Notes under the pieces: model-generated
The model's database searches: none
Told to the model about the DNA's origin: nothing
Seen by the model: only the letters and a program-made list of their open reading frames with translations
Source: Capsicum annuum
Taxonomy: Eukaryota > Streptophyta > Magnoliopsida > Solanales > Solanaceae
DNA length: 64,000 bases
Direction: 5' to 3'
Assembly: GCF_002878395.1 (NCBI RefSeq)
Contig: NC_061118.1
Span: 89,292,043-89,356,042, forward strand
Translations under genes and position numbers: made by a program
Shown: positions 10,736-21,999 of the stretch, in pieces
Position numbering within the stretch: position 1 is the stretch's first letter
How the letters are laid out: every line of letters begins with the position of its first letter

Positions 10736-10880
10736 AAATCAAAGTAAAACAAAAAAAGAAAAAAAAAGAAGTTGATAGGAAAAATGTAAGGTTTGAGAAA
10801 AATCAAAAATAAAAAATAAAAATTAAAGCAAAAATTAAAAAGAGAAAAAAAATAAAAGTTAAAAGATATAAATATGGAGT
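10736..10880. repeat. A-rich arm, second part
   Basis: The A-rich block continues after the retroposon. Its minus strand has TTTTTCTCAAACCTTACATT, close to TTTTTCTCAAACTTTATTTT in the T-rich arm near 3687-3710, which supports the inverted-arm reading. Confidence 0.65.
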
Positions 10881-12405
10881 TGTTATCCATTATGAGGATC
10901 ATTTATGCAAGTTACTCAATTGGTCAGGGATAGTTTCGTTCAAAATAATATTAGTTAATAGGTAAAGGCTATTTTAAGGAAGCTTTTTTATTTGGGGCTA
11001 AAATTTGAAAGCCACCCCAATTTGGGTCTACTGCTGAGATTTACCCATGTCGGAGGCTCATGCAAGCACGGGCCCAACATTTTGCGTTAATATTATATTC
11101 TATATTATATTTGAAGTTTGTTTTAGATGTCTGAATTTGTAAAGAAATTTAAAGTTATATAGATACAATTTAAGTAAATTTTGATTCATCTATAACATGA
11201 AATTGCAACAGAGAAGGATTATATACGCAACGTACAATTTTTAGGCTTCCTTCGTAACGACAATAAAAGAGATGCATATAGTTGAATTTCATATGTTAAT
11301 GCACAAAGAATTTGTAGAAAATTAAATAAAGATATTAATGGATAAAGTATTTGTAGAAAATTAAATACAGATTGTTGAAGGCACGATTTTTCCTTTCATC
11401 AATGTTAGTTTTCTTATGCTAATAGAATCATCAAACATCTATGGTATTCCTATGGTGCATCACATGAGCTTTTATTTTTTATTTGATCCATTGATTAAAG
11501 CAGAAAGAAAAATGTCATTTGAATATACGCATCTTGCACTTCCTAGGTAAATATATGTACATACATTTGAAAAAAAAAGAGTCAGTCCATACAATTCAAG
11601 TACATTGTAAGTTGCACAACTAATGACCTATAAATATTAGAGTATAAGGTTGTCCAAGAGAAGTCCTATATGCTCTACAAGGAACAAATAGGCTCACTGT
11701 AAGGATATGACTCATTCTTCCAAGAAAACCATATATCAACGCATATGAGAAGTTGAAACGAAAACATAAAAATCAATTCGAAAACTGATGTAAGAAATGT
11801 CATCAGTGATAAAAACTTACACAATGATGATTAAATCATCTCCAAAAATAGAAATTAAGATTCTTGAAATCAAGATTAACACAAATCAATTTTTCAGCAA
11901 AAGATTATAACTTGCAATTTTGAAAGATTATACTGTTATTTTTTCCCAGGGGACCATTTAATATAGCTTTTGAGTTATGTAACTGTTACCATAAAACTGG
12001 CTTTGCGTGATAAATCAAAAATTAAAGAAATCGCACTGATAAACACTTCTTAAAAGCTTCATCTAACACTAATTATTGTTTAAAAATGTATTTTAAGTTA
12101 ATTAGCTAAATACAAATTACTTCTCAATAGAAACACCTTTTCAAATAAGTTGATTTTAGAAATTTGACTAAATTGGTTATAAGTAAGACAATTAGTATGA
12201 AAAGTAAAAAATATGAATATAACCATATAGAATACGTAAGAACAGTCTATACCTAATGTTTTTATCTTTATGTATGAATGTCTCACAAGACTTGCTCATC
12301 AAAGTTGATCAGTGCATTCATATTCTTTGGTGTAATTAATAAAAGTGAGAACTAAACATCAACAACTTGGAAAACAAATAACCTATATAAGAGAGGATAA
12401 CTTAC
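10881..12405. other. AT-rich intergenic stretch, nothing recognised
   Basis: No domain, repeat boundary or spliced exon could be recognised on either strand. Short open frames such as the minus-strand one at 12098-12286 have no recognisable motif. Missing downstream exons of the RMR pseudogene (the second half of its RING) were looked for here and not seen. Confidence 0.5.
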
Positions 12406-12774
12406 TGTGCTAGAATGGAAGTATTCTAAGGTTATCTCCAACACTATAATCTTCAAGGCATATATCACATGTTACTGATGTAGAATTATCTTCCACAACT
12501 GATGTAAATATCAATTTTGGTGTAGCTTTAATCAAATGGATACTAATCCCATAAAATTTACGAACATGAGAAACTCGAGGCCATTCTCTTCGTATATGAT
12601 GTCGGCGAACAAAGAAACACATTGCAAGCACAACTGACATAGCCAATAATGCATTGAACGATGTAGCCATGATTGATTAAGCTGAGTTCTCCAAGCTTGG
12701 GATTATCCATAGTTTCAAATCAGTGTCACCAATATACTTTATGAGTGCTTTTCCAGAATCTTTTGAAACGAACA
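12406..12774 (-). pseudogene. RMR-type PA-TM-RING protein, single decayed exon
   Basis: Plant RMR proteins are type I membrane proteins with a lumenal protease-associated (PA) domain, one transmembrane helix and a cytosolic RING-H2; they sort storage proteins to vacuoles. The minus strand shows, in order, the end of the PA domain (VFVSKDSGKALIKYIGD, LWIIPSLENSA), a transmembrane segment ([14 protein letters not shown]), a basic stretch (VRRHHIRRE) and the first part of a RING ([20 protein letters not shown]). An acceptor (ACTTGCAG) stands before 12774 and a GTAAGTT donor after 12406. The exon is broken: the codon after NSA is TAA where the family has Trp, and at the end of the exon the third zinc-binding Cys is Phe (TTC) followed by TAG where the family has Arg. 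No other exon of the gene was found nearby. It is a relic, not a working gene. Confidence 0.85.
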
Positions 12775-14015
12775 CTGCAAGTATGTTCACACAAGTAGAG
12801 GTTCCTGCCACTATATCATGTGTCTGGTTAAACCTTCGATTGTCAAAACTCAGAAATCAACAACTATAGAAGTTTACATCATTCAAAAGCAAGAGATGAA
12901 GTTGGTTTTTGAAGTTTTTAACAAAAGTTCTGTGAATTCTATAATTTATTTTTCTAGTGGGAGGGACGGTACGCAAAAATAATCTGCTAGTTTGTTAGTT
13001 TTATAATATGCATATTTCATATGCACTATTGTCGGAATATGCTAGCTCATGTGAAATCACAGAAGATGAACAGGTTATAACAATAATGAGAAAATTTTGC
13101 CAAGGATTTTGAGTTTTCTTTTTTTACGCTATTTAATTTTCAAGTCAATCATATTTAATTGGCTACATTCAAGTTTTACTGCTGCTGGCTTTCCTAATAA
13201 TCATCTAAAAGTAGTAAACACAAAGTATAGCTCGGTGGAAGGTCATCTATGGTACAGTTGCAATCTTTGATCATAAAATTAAAAACTCTTACATGATTTG
13301 TGGAAGGTGAAAATTGATAATTCATAAAATATATGCTTGAAAATCATTAGAATGAATAAAATCTGCATCACTCTAGCGACATTAATATATTCTTAAGTTC
13401 GCAAAAAAAAAAAACAATCTCCAAAAGATAATACAATAAAAAACTACCCTGAGAATTGTTTTCCTAGAGCTTTCTAATAATCACCTCAAAAGTCTAAATG
13501 TTGCCAAAAAATTACATCACTAATAAAACTGTAACTCAGTAAGAGTAAATTGTGCTTTCCAAAATAGAGGATGAGGAAAGAAAATAGCACCTAATAGATA
13601 CTTTCAACAGGAGTTTGATAGGACCATATAGACAAAATTAAACTAGCCTTAGAGAGAAATCTGACCATCCTCAAAGTTTGAGCGTCCTCAAAGTACAGGG
13701 AAATTTACTTAATTATTTCGTAGAGACCAAAAAAATAACTAAAAATTTTTCTCAATTCAGGCAAAAAGTTGTCTCTCCATACTTCAGTAGACGCAAGACA
13801 TTACCTTGTTGTATTCTTCCGTGCAACATAAGATCAAAATGCTGGCATTCCACCTTAGAATAGAAAAAATCTATTTAGTATCCTTATTAAGCTATAGAAA
13901 TCAGATATAAAATTTCAAGTTAAATAACAATTAACATAAAAAAGAAATATTTTCTCCGCAAAATAGAAGATCAATTTAGGTATGGGTTCTGGGTGTTTAA
14001 AGTATCTATGGTTAT
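12775..14015. other. AT-rich intergenic stretch, nothing recognised
   Basis: Upstream exons of the RMR gene (signal peptide and first part of the PA domain) were looked for on the minus strand and not found. No other coding signal or repeat boundary was seen. Confidence 0.5.
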
Positions 14016-17000
14016 TGAAACACCCTGGTTTCTAGATCATAGAAAATTTCCTAGAATTCTGGTCTCTAGACCCAATATAACTCAAGGGTATGAGCCGTAT
14101 TATGGGGTACATATGGTATGATCCAATCTTATGCTGACTAGTGTTGGTTGGTGGGATGAATTTTAGTTACTGGAATGGATATGACTTAGAGGTATGAGTC
14201 ATATTGGTGGTTACGGATCGTTTGGTTCCTTAACTTAATCTTAGACTTGGTTACTTAGGTTTGATTGGTGTACGAGTGGCTCACCATGAGCCATAAGGTA
14301 GGGTACGAGTCGTATCCAGGACTCGTATGATGGACAATGCCTAAATCTTTCTTGGGTTTAAATCTGCTAGGGGTACGAATGAAGGGTACGGATCATATAC
14401 TTTGGATACGACTTGGTTGGATGAGTCGGATGCTTGATCTAAAGTTTAAGGCTAGGATACGAGTAGAGTCTACTACTCGTATAGGAAGGGTATGACTCGT
14501 GAGGGTCAGTCGTATCCCTGGGACAGAATTTTTGTGCAGCTTAAGTGGGGTTATTTGAGATATTTCTCCACTTATTCTAATGAGGTCCACAAATTCTAAC
14601 CTACTTGAATGGTTATTTACCCTATTATTCCATTCATTAACACTTATAAACTCTTCTAAACACTCTATAATTCTGTCAAAATCTTTTGGGCAAGGAAAAC
14701 TAGGGTTTCAACTAGAGGATTGATTTAGGGATTGTCTTGGTGATTTCTTTCAATCATTTTCTTGGTCTAAGGCATGTTCTCTTCCCTCATTATTAATTCT
14801 ATCTAAAGGAGTGATTTTTATGAATGTTTTTATGACTTCATTGATTGTATGATTTTGGTTTTCAAATATGAATTGGGGGTTTTGATATTAAATGGTTGGT
14901 TATGGTTTTCCATGGTTTTAATTATGCCTTTTGTTTATTAATAGTGGTTTTGTATAATTTGATTACATGGGAATGATTTAATGATAATTGAAATTGGTTT
15001 TGATTATATTATGCTCTCAATGTGTTTGATAAAATGCCTATAATAATGTTTTCATTGCATTGAGTGTTTTAATGGAACTCTTGCTTTTTTAAAAACTTGG
15101 TAAAGAAATTATGCATGGTTTAAATAACTTGGAACGGTAAATGGCTAAATGGTTATGCTTGAGGGGTACACGAAATCCCCCAAATAGTTTAGTATGGTAA
15201 ATAGAAGGGCACTTGAAAGTCCCGTTAAACCTATATGTGGTTGGCTATGGATAGTACTTGCAAGTATAATCGGCATAATGATACCACCACTAAATGGCAT
15301 TGGTTAACAAATGGTAAATGAATTGGTTGGTTGCTTGGTAATGGTTTTAATTGGGTAATAATGGCGGGATGTGTAGCAAAGCCATGGAAGGTGGAGGTCC
15401 CGGGAAGACCAAAACTAAAAACTTATACTTATCGATGTGAGGTTGGTCTTGCTGATCGTGTGCATGTTATCACACTATATTTTAAGGGATATACTAGTCA
15501 TCCTAGGTCTTCTTCCATGGTCGTACGGCTTCACACACTGGGGCCCTTTCAGCAGGGGGAGCTAACCAATATAGCCCGTGGGAGGTTTAGAATGGCAAAG
15601 CTACATAGCCTAGGTAAAGGTTTTAAAGGCATGCTAAACCTGATCCCCTTTCCTGGCATGGATATATATATATATATATGTATGTATATATGTATGGCTG
15701 TGTGCATATGGATGGTTTTACTTGGCTTTATAAATGATATTATTTTATCCTTATCCTGAGATCATGCTAGCGTTCAACCACTAACCCATCTACTGGCGGT
15801 TGTATACCCGCGCTATGCAAGAACCGATCATTCTACTCTACCTATATAGTAATTAACTTAGGGATTAATATTTGGACTAAAGTGGTAAGCTTCCATCCTT
15901 TTGAAAGACACCATTTCAAGTTATGGATATTTATAAACACTTTGATTTTATTTTGGATATTGGTTTTGAGTATAGTTGGGGGCATGTCCTAACCAGATTT
16001 TATTACTCTTTTGGTTAGAGGCTTTGTGGTACTTCTATAGGTTGGAATGAGCGGGATCGATATTGGTGTCAGCATTGGCATTGGAATAAGCTGAAGGGCT
16101 GACATCATTGGACGATATTGTTGTTTGTTCCATCATACTTTATTTTGGGATTAATTATATTATGTTTTGGAATGCCTTTGGTTATGGCCTGGTTTATGGC
16201 CCTTGTTTCGATATCGATTTGGTATGGTTGGATTGTTGGTATAGGAAAAGGAGTTCAAAATTATTTACAAGGAGCCAAGCTCGGGAATTGAGAATCCTTC
16301 AAGGTTTATTCATGAATATGGACGTGTGTGAATATATTTTGAAGTGTGAACCCGCGACAATTGAGTGATTATTTCAGTTAGGGTTATTTTAATAATTTCA
16401 TGCATGGCTCACTTTTGGGCGTATTTTGTACTATACTATAAGTAGCTACTTATTAGGGTTATTTTCTTGCTTGGCTTGTTTTTGATATTGAATGAATGCT
16501 ACTGTTGAAAGAGTACTGGTGAAACTTGTGTTGATTGTTTGCTTAGAAATGGGGGTTTTAAGGGTATAGAATCCCTCTTGGTCCACGTAAAAAATTGGTG
16601 TTTGAATCTATAGTGTTAAGGGTCTTTGAGTTTGATATACTCGTTGGTTCGTAATTCCTTATAGTTTCTTATGTCAATTTATCTATCTTTACTTTCTTGC
16701 ATCGATTATATTTTGCCTTTTTAGGTAGATTTCATCTTTCATAGCTTGATCTGTATCATTTGGTATCAGAGCCGATCTTGATTTCGTTCTTGTGAAGTCA
16801 ATCTTGGGTTTGTTTATCTTGAAAATCCACAAAAAAGTGTCAAACTAAAAATCTCAAAATAAAATTATTTCTGTTTTTACCCCTAGGCAGAGACTTTGAA
16901 TCCTAGAATTTTTGTGTCTTTTGTGTGTTTCTAGTGTTAGATCCTTGTTTCCTAACATTAATAGATTCTAGTTCTCAATTTGAGCTTATTCCGGGTTAAT

Positions 17001-18518
17001 TTGAGTCATCCACCATTGTTGAGCTTGAGTTGAAGAAACTTGAATATGGGATCTTAAATTTGGAAGGTTATTGTTGAGGTTTTGGACTTGAAAGTGAGTT
17101 GGTTGTATTTGGGGGTTCAACGTGATCTTGGATCTCAAATTTCATCCAAATTCGAGGTCATTTGCTTGAGGGTCAACTTTGAATATTCTTGTTGTTCTTG
17201 TTGTTCTTCATAATCTTCATATATTGTTGAAGAAGAACATTCAAAAAATGAGTGTTTGATCCAAAAAAGAGGAGAAAGAAGGTGTAATACTTGTTTGTCC
17301 AAAGAATATCCCAAGTCTTCCAAAGAAATAAAGAATAAAAACCATCAAAAGGGGAATATTCTCAAAGAAGAGACAAAAGAAAGTACAACGGAGGGGACCA
17401 CAAGAAAATTCAAACTTTCTTGAGCTTGAAAGAAAAATCAAAGGGTCCAAATTCTTTGTATTTTTCCATCCAAAGACGATTACCACACCTCCAAGATGAA
17501 GATTGATTGAATACAAATAAGAAACAAGCAATCTCCAAAACATTAACCAACATTAATCGACATTTAGAGGCAACCACGTCACTCAATCGTCCAAATTGGC
17601 TAAGCACAAATTTAGATTCTTAAGTTTCTTTTCTTTGATTCTTAGGTTTCTTTCCTTGATTCTAATGCTAATTAACAACTAGTAATCACCTACTTAGTTG
17701 TGAATTATTTTTGAATTCATTTCTTTCATTGTATTCTTTCTTTGTGTGCTTTATTCATTTTTAATTCGTTGTAGCTTCTTGGATCAAAACCGTTTACAAG
17801 GATCCAAGCTTGGGAATTGCAAATCCTTCAAGGCTTATTCATAGAGATGGACGTGTTTGAATATATTTTGAATCCCTCCAAGGGGTTTCACATTTTAAAG
17901 TGTGAATCCATGATAATTGAGTGATGATTTCACTTAAGGGTATTTTAGTAAATTCATACATGCGTTACTTTTTGGCCCATTTTGTACTAGACGAAAAAAT
18001 AGATACTTGTTAGGGTTATTTTCTTCCTTAGATTGTTTTTAATATTGAATAAACATTAATCTTGAAAGAGTATTAGTGAAACTTGTGTTGATTGTTTGCT
18101 TAGAAAAGGTGGTTTTGAGGGTATTGAATCCCTCTTTGTCCACGTAAGAAATTGGTATTTGAATCTATAGTGTTAAGGGTCTTTGAGTTATATACACTCG
18201 TTGGTTCTTAATTCCTTATAGTTTCTTATGTCAATTTATCTATCTTTACTTTCTTGAATCGATTATCTTTTGCTTTTTTAGGTAGATTTCATCTTTCGTA
18301 GCTTGATCCATATCATGGTTAGACTTGGTTGGGTCGGTCATGGTTGTGATCTTATTCTAGAGTCTTTATGTGAGCTGTTACATTATCTTAATACATGCTC
18401 TAAATTTAGCAAACTCATGACAAACAGATGGAGGTTGGGTTAGGTAATGAAGGTGGTCTTTGGTCCCGGTTGGATTTGGGACACCCATTACGACAAGGAG
18501 CCAGGTCGGGTTGCGTCA
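14016..18518 (+). repeat. 5' LTR of element A, split by a nested element
   Basis: It begins TGAAACACCCTGG and ends GGGTTGCGTCA just before the primer-binding site. Without the insert at 16234-18315 it is about 2420 bp, close to the 2298 bp of the related LTR in element F. Shared landmarks with F include TGAAACACCC(T)(A)GG, repeated GGTACGA(G/T)TCGTA-type words, a GGTATCATTATGCC-type region, and the ATTGGCATTGGAATAAG stretch near 16075, which matches F near 54775 on the other strand. Open frames in it (for example 142 codons at 15331) have no domain and are not conserved. A (TA)/(TG) tract lies at 15662-15690. Confidence 0.85.
16229..18320 (+). mobile_element. Small non-coding LTR element (TRIM/LARD-like) nested in the LTR of A
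   Basis: Two direct repeats, 16234-16758 and 17770-18315, share long runs such as AGTGTTAAGGGTCTTTGAGT and both end GCTTGATC(T/C)(G/A)TATCA. After the first comes a clear primer-binding site, TTTGGTATCAGAGCCGAT (16759-16776), complementary to the 3' end of initiator tRNA-Met. The 1.0-kb interior has no coding capacity, so the element needs enzymes in trans. The flanking 5 bp are TGGAT (16229-16233) and TGGTT (18316-18320), a target duplication with one mismatch. The second LTR has small insertions and deletions relative to the first, so the insertion is not recent. No purine tract is evident before the second LTR, so its first base is uncertain by some bases. Confidence 0.82.
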
Positions 18519-18520
18519 AG

Positions 18521-18538
18521 TTAGTATCACAACCTAGG
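18521..18538 (+). other. Degenerate primer-binding site of element A (tRNA-Met type)
   Basis: TTAGTATCACAACCTAGG, two bases after the LTR end, aligns with the tRNA-iMet-complementary TTGGTATCAGAGCCTAGG used by related elements. Confidence 0.7.
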
Positions 18539-18730
18539 TTCATGGAAAATTTGGGAGTCCACAAAGATGTGTTGAGTAGAGTCTCTTTTAGAGGTGTGTA
18601 GCACGCCACACTCTTATGGGATAGGCTACAAGACATTTAAGAATGTTTCAATTTCTTGGTATTTTACTTTCAAGCTTGGAGTATTAGTCCCGGAATCTTT
18701 TATAATCCTTATTTATTCGTCTTTCAGATC

Positions 18731-19990
18731 ATGCCTCGTAGATCTGGAGCACAAAGAAGTTCTTCTATTCTATCTGAGGGTAATGCTGAAGGGGTGCGTC
18801 CTACTTCTGGGTTCATCTTTGATCTTATGGTCCTATCCCTGATAGTTTTGGAGTTCTATCGATTGCTACTCCTCATCCTCAAGGTGAGGTGATTAATGCT
18901 GAATTCTATTGGTCAATTTATGTTATTGCTCAGATGGTCTCTGCTCAGGTTGAGCAGGGTACGACTGGTGCTTTGTCTGCTGAGGCTACAAGGGTTGGCC
19001 AATTTATTAAGATAAGACCTCCCACTTTGTTTGAAGTAAAGGTAGAGGAGGATCCACAGGGGTTCTTGGATGAAATAAAAAAAATATTTTGGGTGTTGCA
19101 GGCTAATAATATGGAAGGGGTAAACTTTGTAGCTTATCAGCTCAAAGATGTTATATATTAATAGTATAAAGAGGGGGACATGGATAGGGGTGATATGGAA
19201 GAATCAGTCTTGTGGGATACTTTTTCTAAGGCCTTCTTGGATCGGTTCTTTCCCAAGAGTTGAGGAAAGCAAAGATGGAGGAGTTTATGAACCTCAAGCA
19301 AAGGAGGATGTCTGTCAAGAAATATGCCTTGAATTTTCACTAATTCTCAAGGTATGCTCCTGATTTAGTGGCTGACATGCGGGTAAAAATGAGGAAATTC
19401 GCTTCTGGGTAGAATTGGGATTTGATTTCGGAGAGAAAGATTGCCTTGCTAATTTCTCCAAGTTGACTATTCATATGCAGTAAGTGGAGGATGAAAAGAG
19501 GAAGCAGGTGAAGTTTGGGGATAGACAGGGTAAGAGGAGCAGATTTTCTAAGAAGGGAGGTGCTCAGTCTCAGGGTGGTCGAGATGGTGGTAAATGATAG
19601 AAAAAAATGGGAAATTTCTAGTTCCTACTCTTCTGCTAGTGCTCCTTACCAGGCGCGCGATGAGCGTCATCATGGTGGTGACAATTTTCAGGCATAAAGT
19701 GCCCAATCTCAGGCAAGTGTAGGTCAGTCAATTTCTTCATGCCCTCCTTGTTTGTTCTGTAGTCGTCCTCATCGGGGTTATTGCGATGAAGGAAGGGACA
19801 AATGCTTCAAGTGTGGCCAAGAAGGCCATCAACTCAGGGATTGTTCGATTAATAAGGTTACTACGAGGGCAAATAAGATTCCTATAGCTTCATCTTCTGC
19901 CCCTACACCTAGTAGTATTGCATCTACTTTTGTTACTGCTCCTAGTTCTAGTGTTGGTCGAAATAAGTTTTCTACTTTGGCATCCTGATA
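18731..19990 (+). pseudogene. gag of element A
   Basis: The frame opens with MPRRSGAQRSSS at 18731, the usual start of this gag family. A capsid segment with PPTLFEVKVEEDPQGFLDE is at about 19018-19080, and a CCHC zinc knuckle CFKCGQEGHQLRDC at about 19800-19843. Between these the frame changes several times and stops are frequent (for example after LKDVIY near 19160 and at QYKE). Gag would package the element's RNA; here no single frame covers it. Confidence 0.85.
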
Positions 19991-20029
19991 GGAAGCTGAG
20001 GCATCACCTGATGTCGTTACTAGTACGTT

Positions 20030-20300
20030 ACAACTTTTCTCTCATGACGTATCTTATTTTCTTGATCTGGGGTCCACTATTTCCTATGTGACTCTTTATG
20101 TGGCTATATCTTTTGGTTTTAATCCGACGGTTATTTTGGATCCTTTTTTATCTTTTACCTCAGTAAGTGACTCGGTTATTGCTAAGAGTGTCTATAGGGT
20201 GTGTGTGGTATCTTTTGGTGGCAAGCAGACCTTGGTGGATCTATTTGAGTTGGGTATGGTGGATTTTGATATTATTCTGGTTATGGATTAGTTGCACTCT
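20030..20300 (+). pseudogene. Protease region of element A
   Basis: A DLGSTISYVT motif at about 20064-20093 corresponds to the aspartic protease active site (D-S/T-G). The following VYRVCVVSFGGKQTLVDLFE and MVDFDIILVMD are the usual protease C-terminal words (normally DVILGMDWL), ended here by a TAG where Trp is expected at 20288. Confidence 0.8.
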
Positions 20301-20501
20301 TATTAAGCGTCCTTGGATTATCGGCTCTGTAGAGTTATCTTTAGGTTCCCTGGTGAATCGGTTATAGAATGGGAGGGTGGTTCTTTAGCTACTATGGGAG
20401 GATTTATTTCTTATCTTAGAGACTAGAGATTAATCTCTAATGGTTGTCTTTATCACTTAGTCTGGGTTAAAGATTCTAACTCGGAAGGTTCTTCTTTTCA
20501 G

Positions 20502-21500
20502 TCAGTTTCAGTGGTTAATGAGTTTCCAGATATCTTTTTGGATGATCTTCCTGGTGTTCCTCTGGATAGGAAAATCGAGTTTGGTATTGATCTTGTTTCG
20601 GACACTTGTCTGATTTCTATTCCTCTGTATAGAATAGCTCCGACTGAGTTAAGGAAACTCAAGAAGCAACTTAAGGATCTTCTGTATAAGGGGTTTGTTC
20701 ATCTTAGTATATCCCTGTGGGGTGCACCGGTGTTGTTTGTGTGCAAGAAGGATGGTCCCCTTCGGATGTCCATTGATTATAGGCAGTTGAACAAGGTGAC
20801 GGTCAAGAATAGGTGTCATTTTGCAAGGATAGATGATTTGTTTGACCAGTTGCAAGGTACCATCTTCTTTTGTAAGATAGATCTTTGGTTTAGGTACCAT
20901 CATCTGAACATTATGGAAGTGGACATCCCTAAGATGACTTTTCATACTCGGTATGGGCATTTGAGTTTTTGGTAATGTCATTTGGGTTGACTAATGATCC
21001 GATGACATTTATGGATCTGATGAATAGGGGTTTTCATTAGTATTTAGATCTCTTCATTATTATGTTTATTAATGTCAATCTGGATTGTTGGAAGAGTGGG
21101 GTGGATCATGCTAATCACCTTCATGTGATGTTGCAGACTATAAAGGAACAACAGCTGTATGCCAAGTTCTCCAAGTGTGAGTTTTGGTTGACCGTTATAA
21201 CTTTCTTAGGTAATATTATCTCTAATGAAGGGATCATGGTGGATCCGCAAGAGGTTGCTGTGGTAAAGAGGTGGCCTAGACCCACAACTCCATCTGACAT
21301 TCGAAGCTTCTTGGGTTTAGCCGGGTATTATAGGTGGTTTGTGGAAAGCTTTTCATCGATAGTTGCTTCTTTGACTAAGTTGACTCATAAGAAGGTCAAG
21401 TTTTCTTGGTCGAATGCTTGTGATGGGAGTTTTGAAAAGTTGAAGGATAAGTTAACTTTGGCTCTAATTCTGACTTTATCGGGAAGGCAATGGTGGGTTT
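20502..21500 (+). pseudogene. Reverse transcriptase of element A, catalytic aspartates lost
   Basis: RT copies the element's RNA into DNA. From 20502 the words [53 protein letters not shown] and [15 protein letters not shown] are well kept. The frame stops at 20973. The catalytic FIDD box ([10 protein letters not shown] in element B) reads IIMFINVNL here at about 21055-21080, so both catalytic aspartates are gone. The later words [21 protein letters not shown] and RSFLGLAGYYRWFV follow to about 21360. This copy cannot encode an active enzyme. Confidence 0.9.
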
Positions 21501-21850
21501 GTGGTTTATTGTGATGCATCTCGGGTAGGGCTTGTTTGTGTTTTAACGCAGCATGGGAAGGTTATTTCCTATGATTCTAGGAAGTTAAAAGTGCAAGAGA
21601 GAAATTATCCTACTCATAATTTGGAGCTATTGGCGGTTGTGTTTGCTTTTAAAATACGATGGTATTATTTGTATGGTGTTCACGTGGTTATCTTTTCTGA
21701 TCATAAGAGTCTATAGTAGGTGTTGACTTAGAGAGAGCTTAATCTCAGGTAGAGGAGATGGCTTGAGCTTCTCAAGGACTATGATATGAGTCTTTACCAC
21801 CACCCAGGTAAAGGTAATGTGGTTGTTGATGCTTTTAGCAGGTTATCCCT
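21501..21850 (+). pseudogene. RNase H of element A
   Basis: [20 protein letters not shown] begins at 21504, with the first catalytic Asp in [24 protein letters not shown] and IFSDHKSL supply the Glu and second Asp positions. A TAG at 21714 interrupts it where the family continues with Gln, and DYDMSLYHHPGKGNVVVDAF follows to about 21840 in the frame. Confidence 0.85.
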
Positions 21851-21999
21851 GGGAAGTTTGGCTCATGTGGAAGAAGAAAAACAGGAATTGGTGAAGGATA
21901 TTCACCGCTTGGCTAATCTTGGAGTTCGCCTCTTGGACTCTAAGGATGGTGGTGTGGTGGTGCAAGAAGTGGTTCAATTGTCTCTTGGTACGAGATTAA

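Noticed and set aside
15331..15759. 142-codon open frame, one of the longest in the window
   Set aside because: It lies entirely in the LTR of element A, has no domain, and ends in a (TA/TG) tract; the related LTR of element F does not keep it open.
16759..16776. tRNA-like sequence TTTGGTATCAGAGCCGAT
   Set aside because: It is only the 3'-end complement of initiator tRNA-Met and sits right after an LTR: a primer-binding site, not a tRNA gene. The same holds for the sites of elements A, B, C, F and G.
20649..20981. 110-codon frame on the minus strand
   Set aside because: Antisense shadow of the RT of element A.
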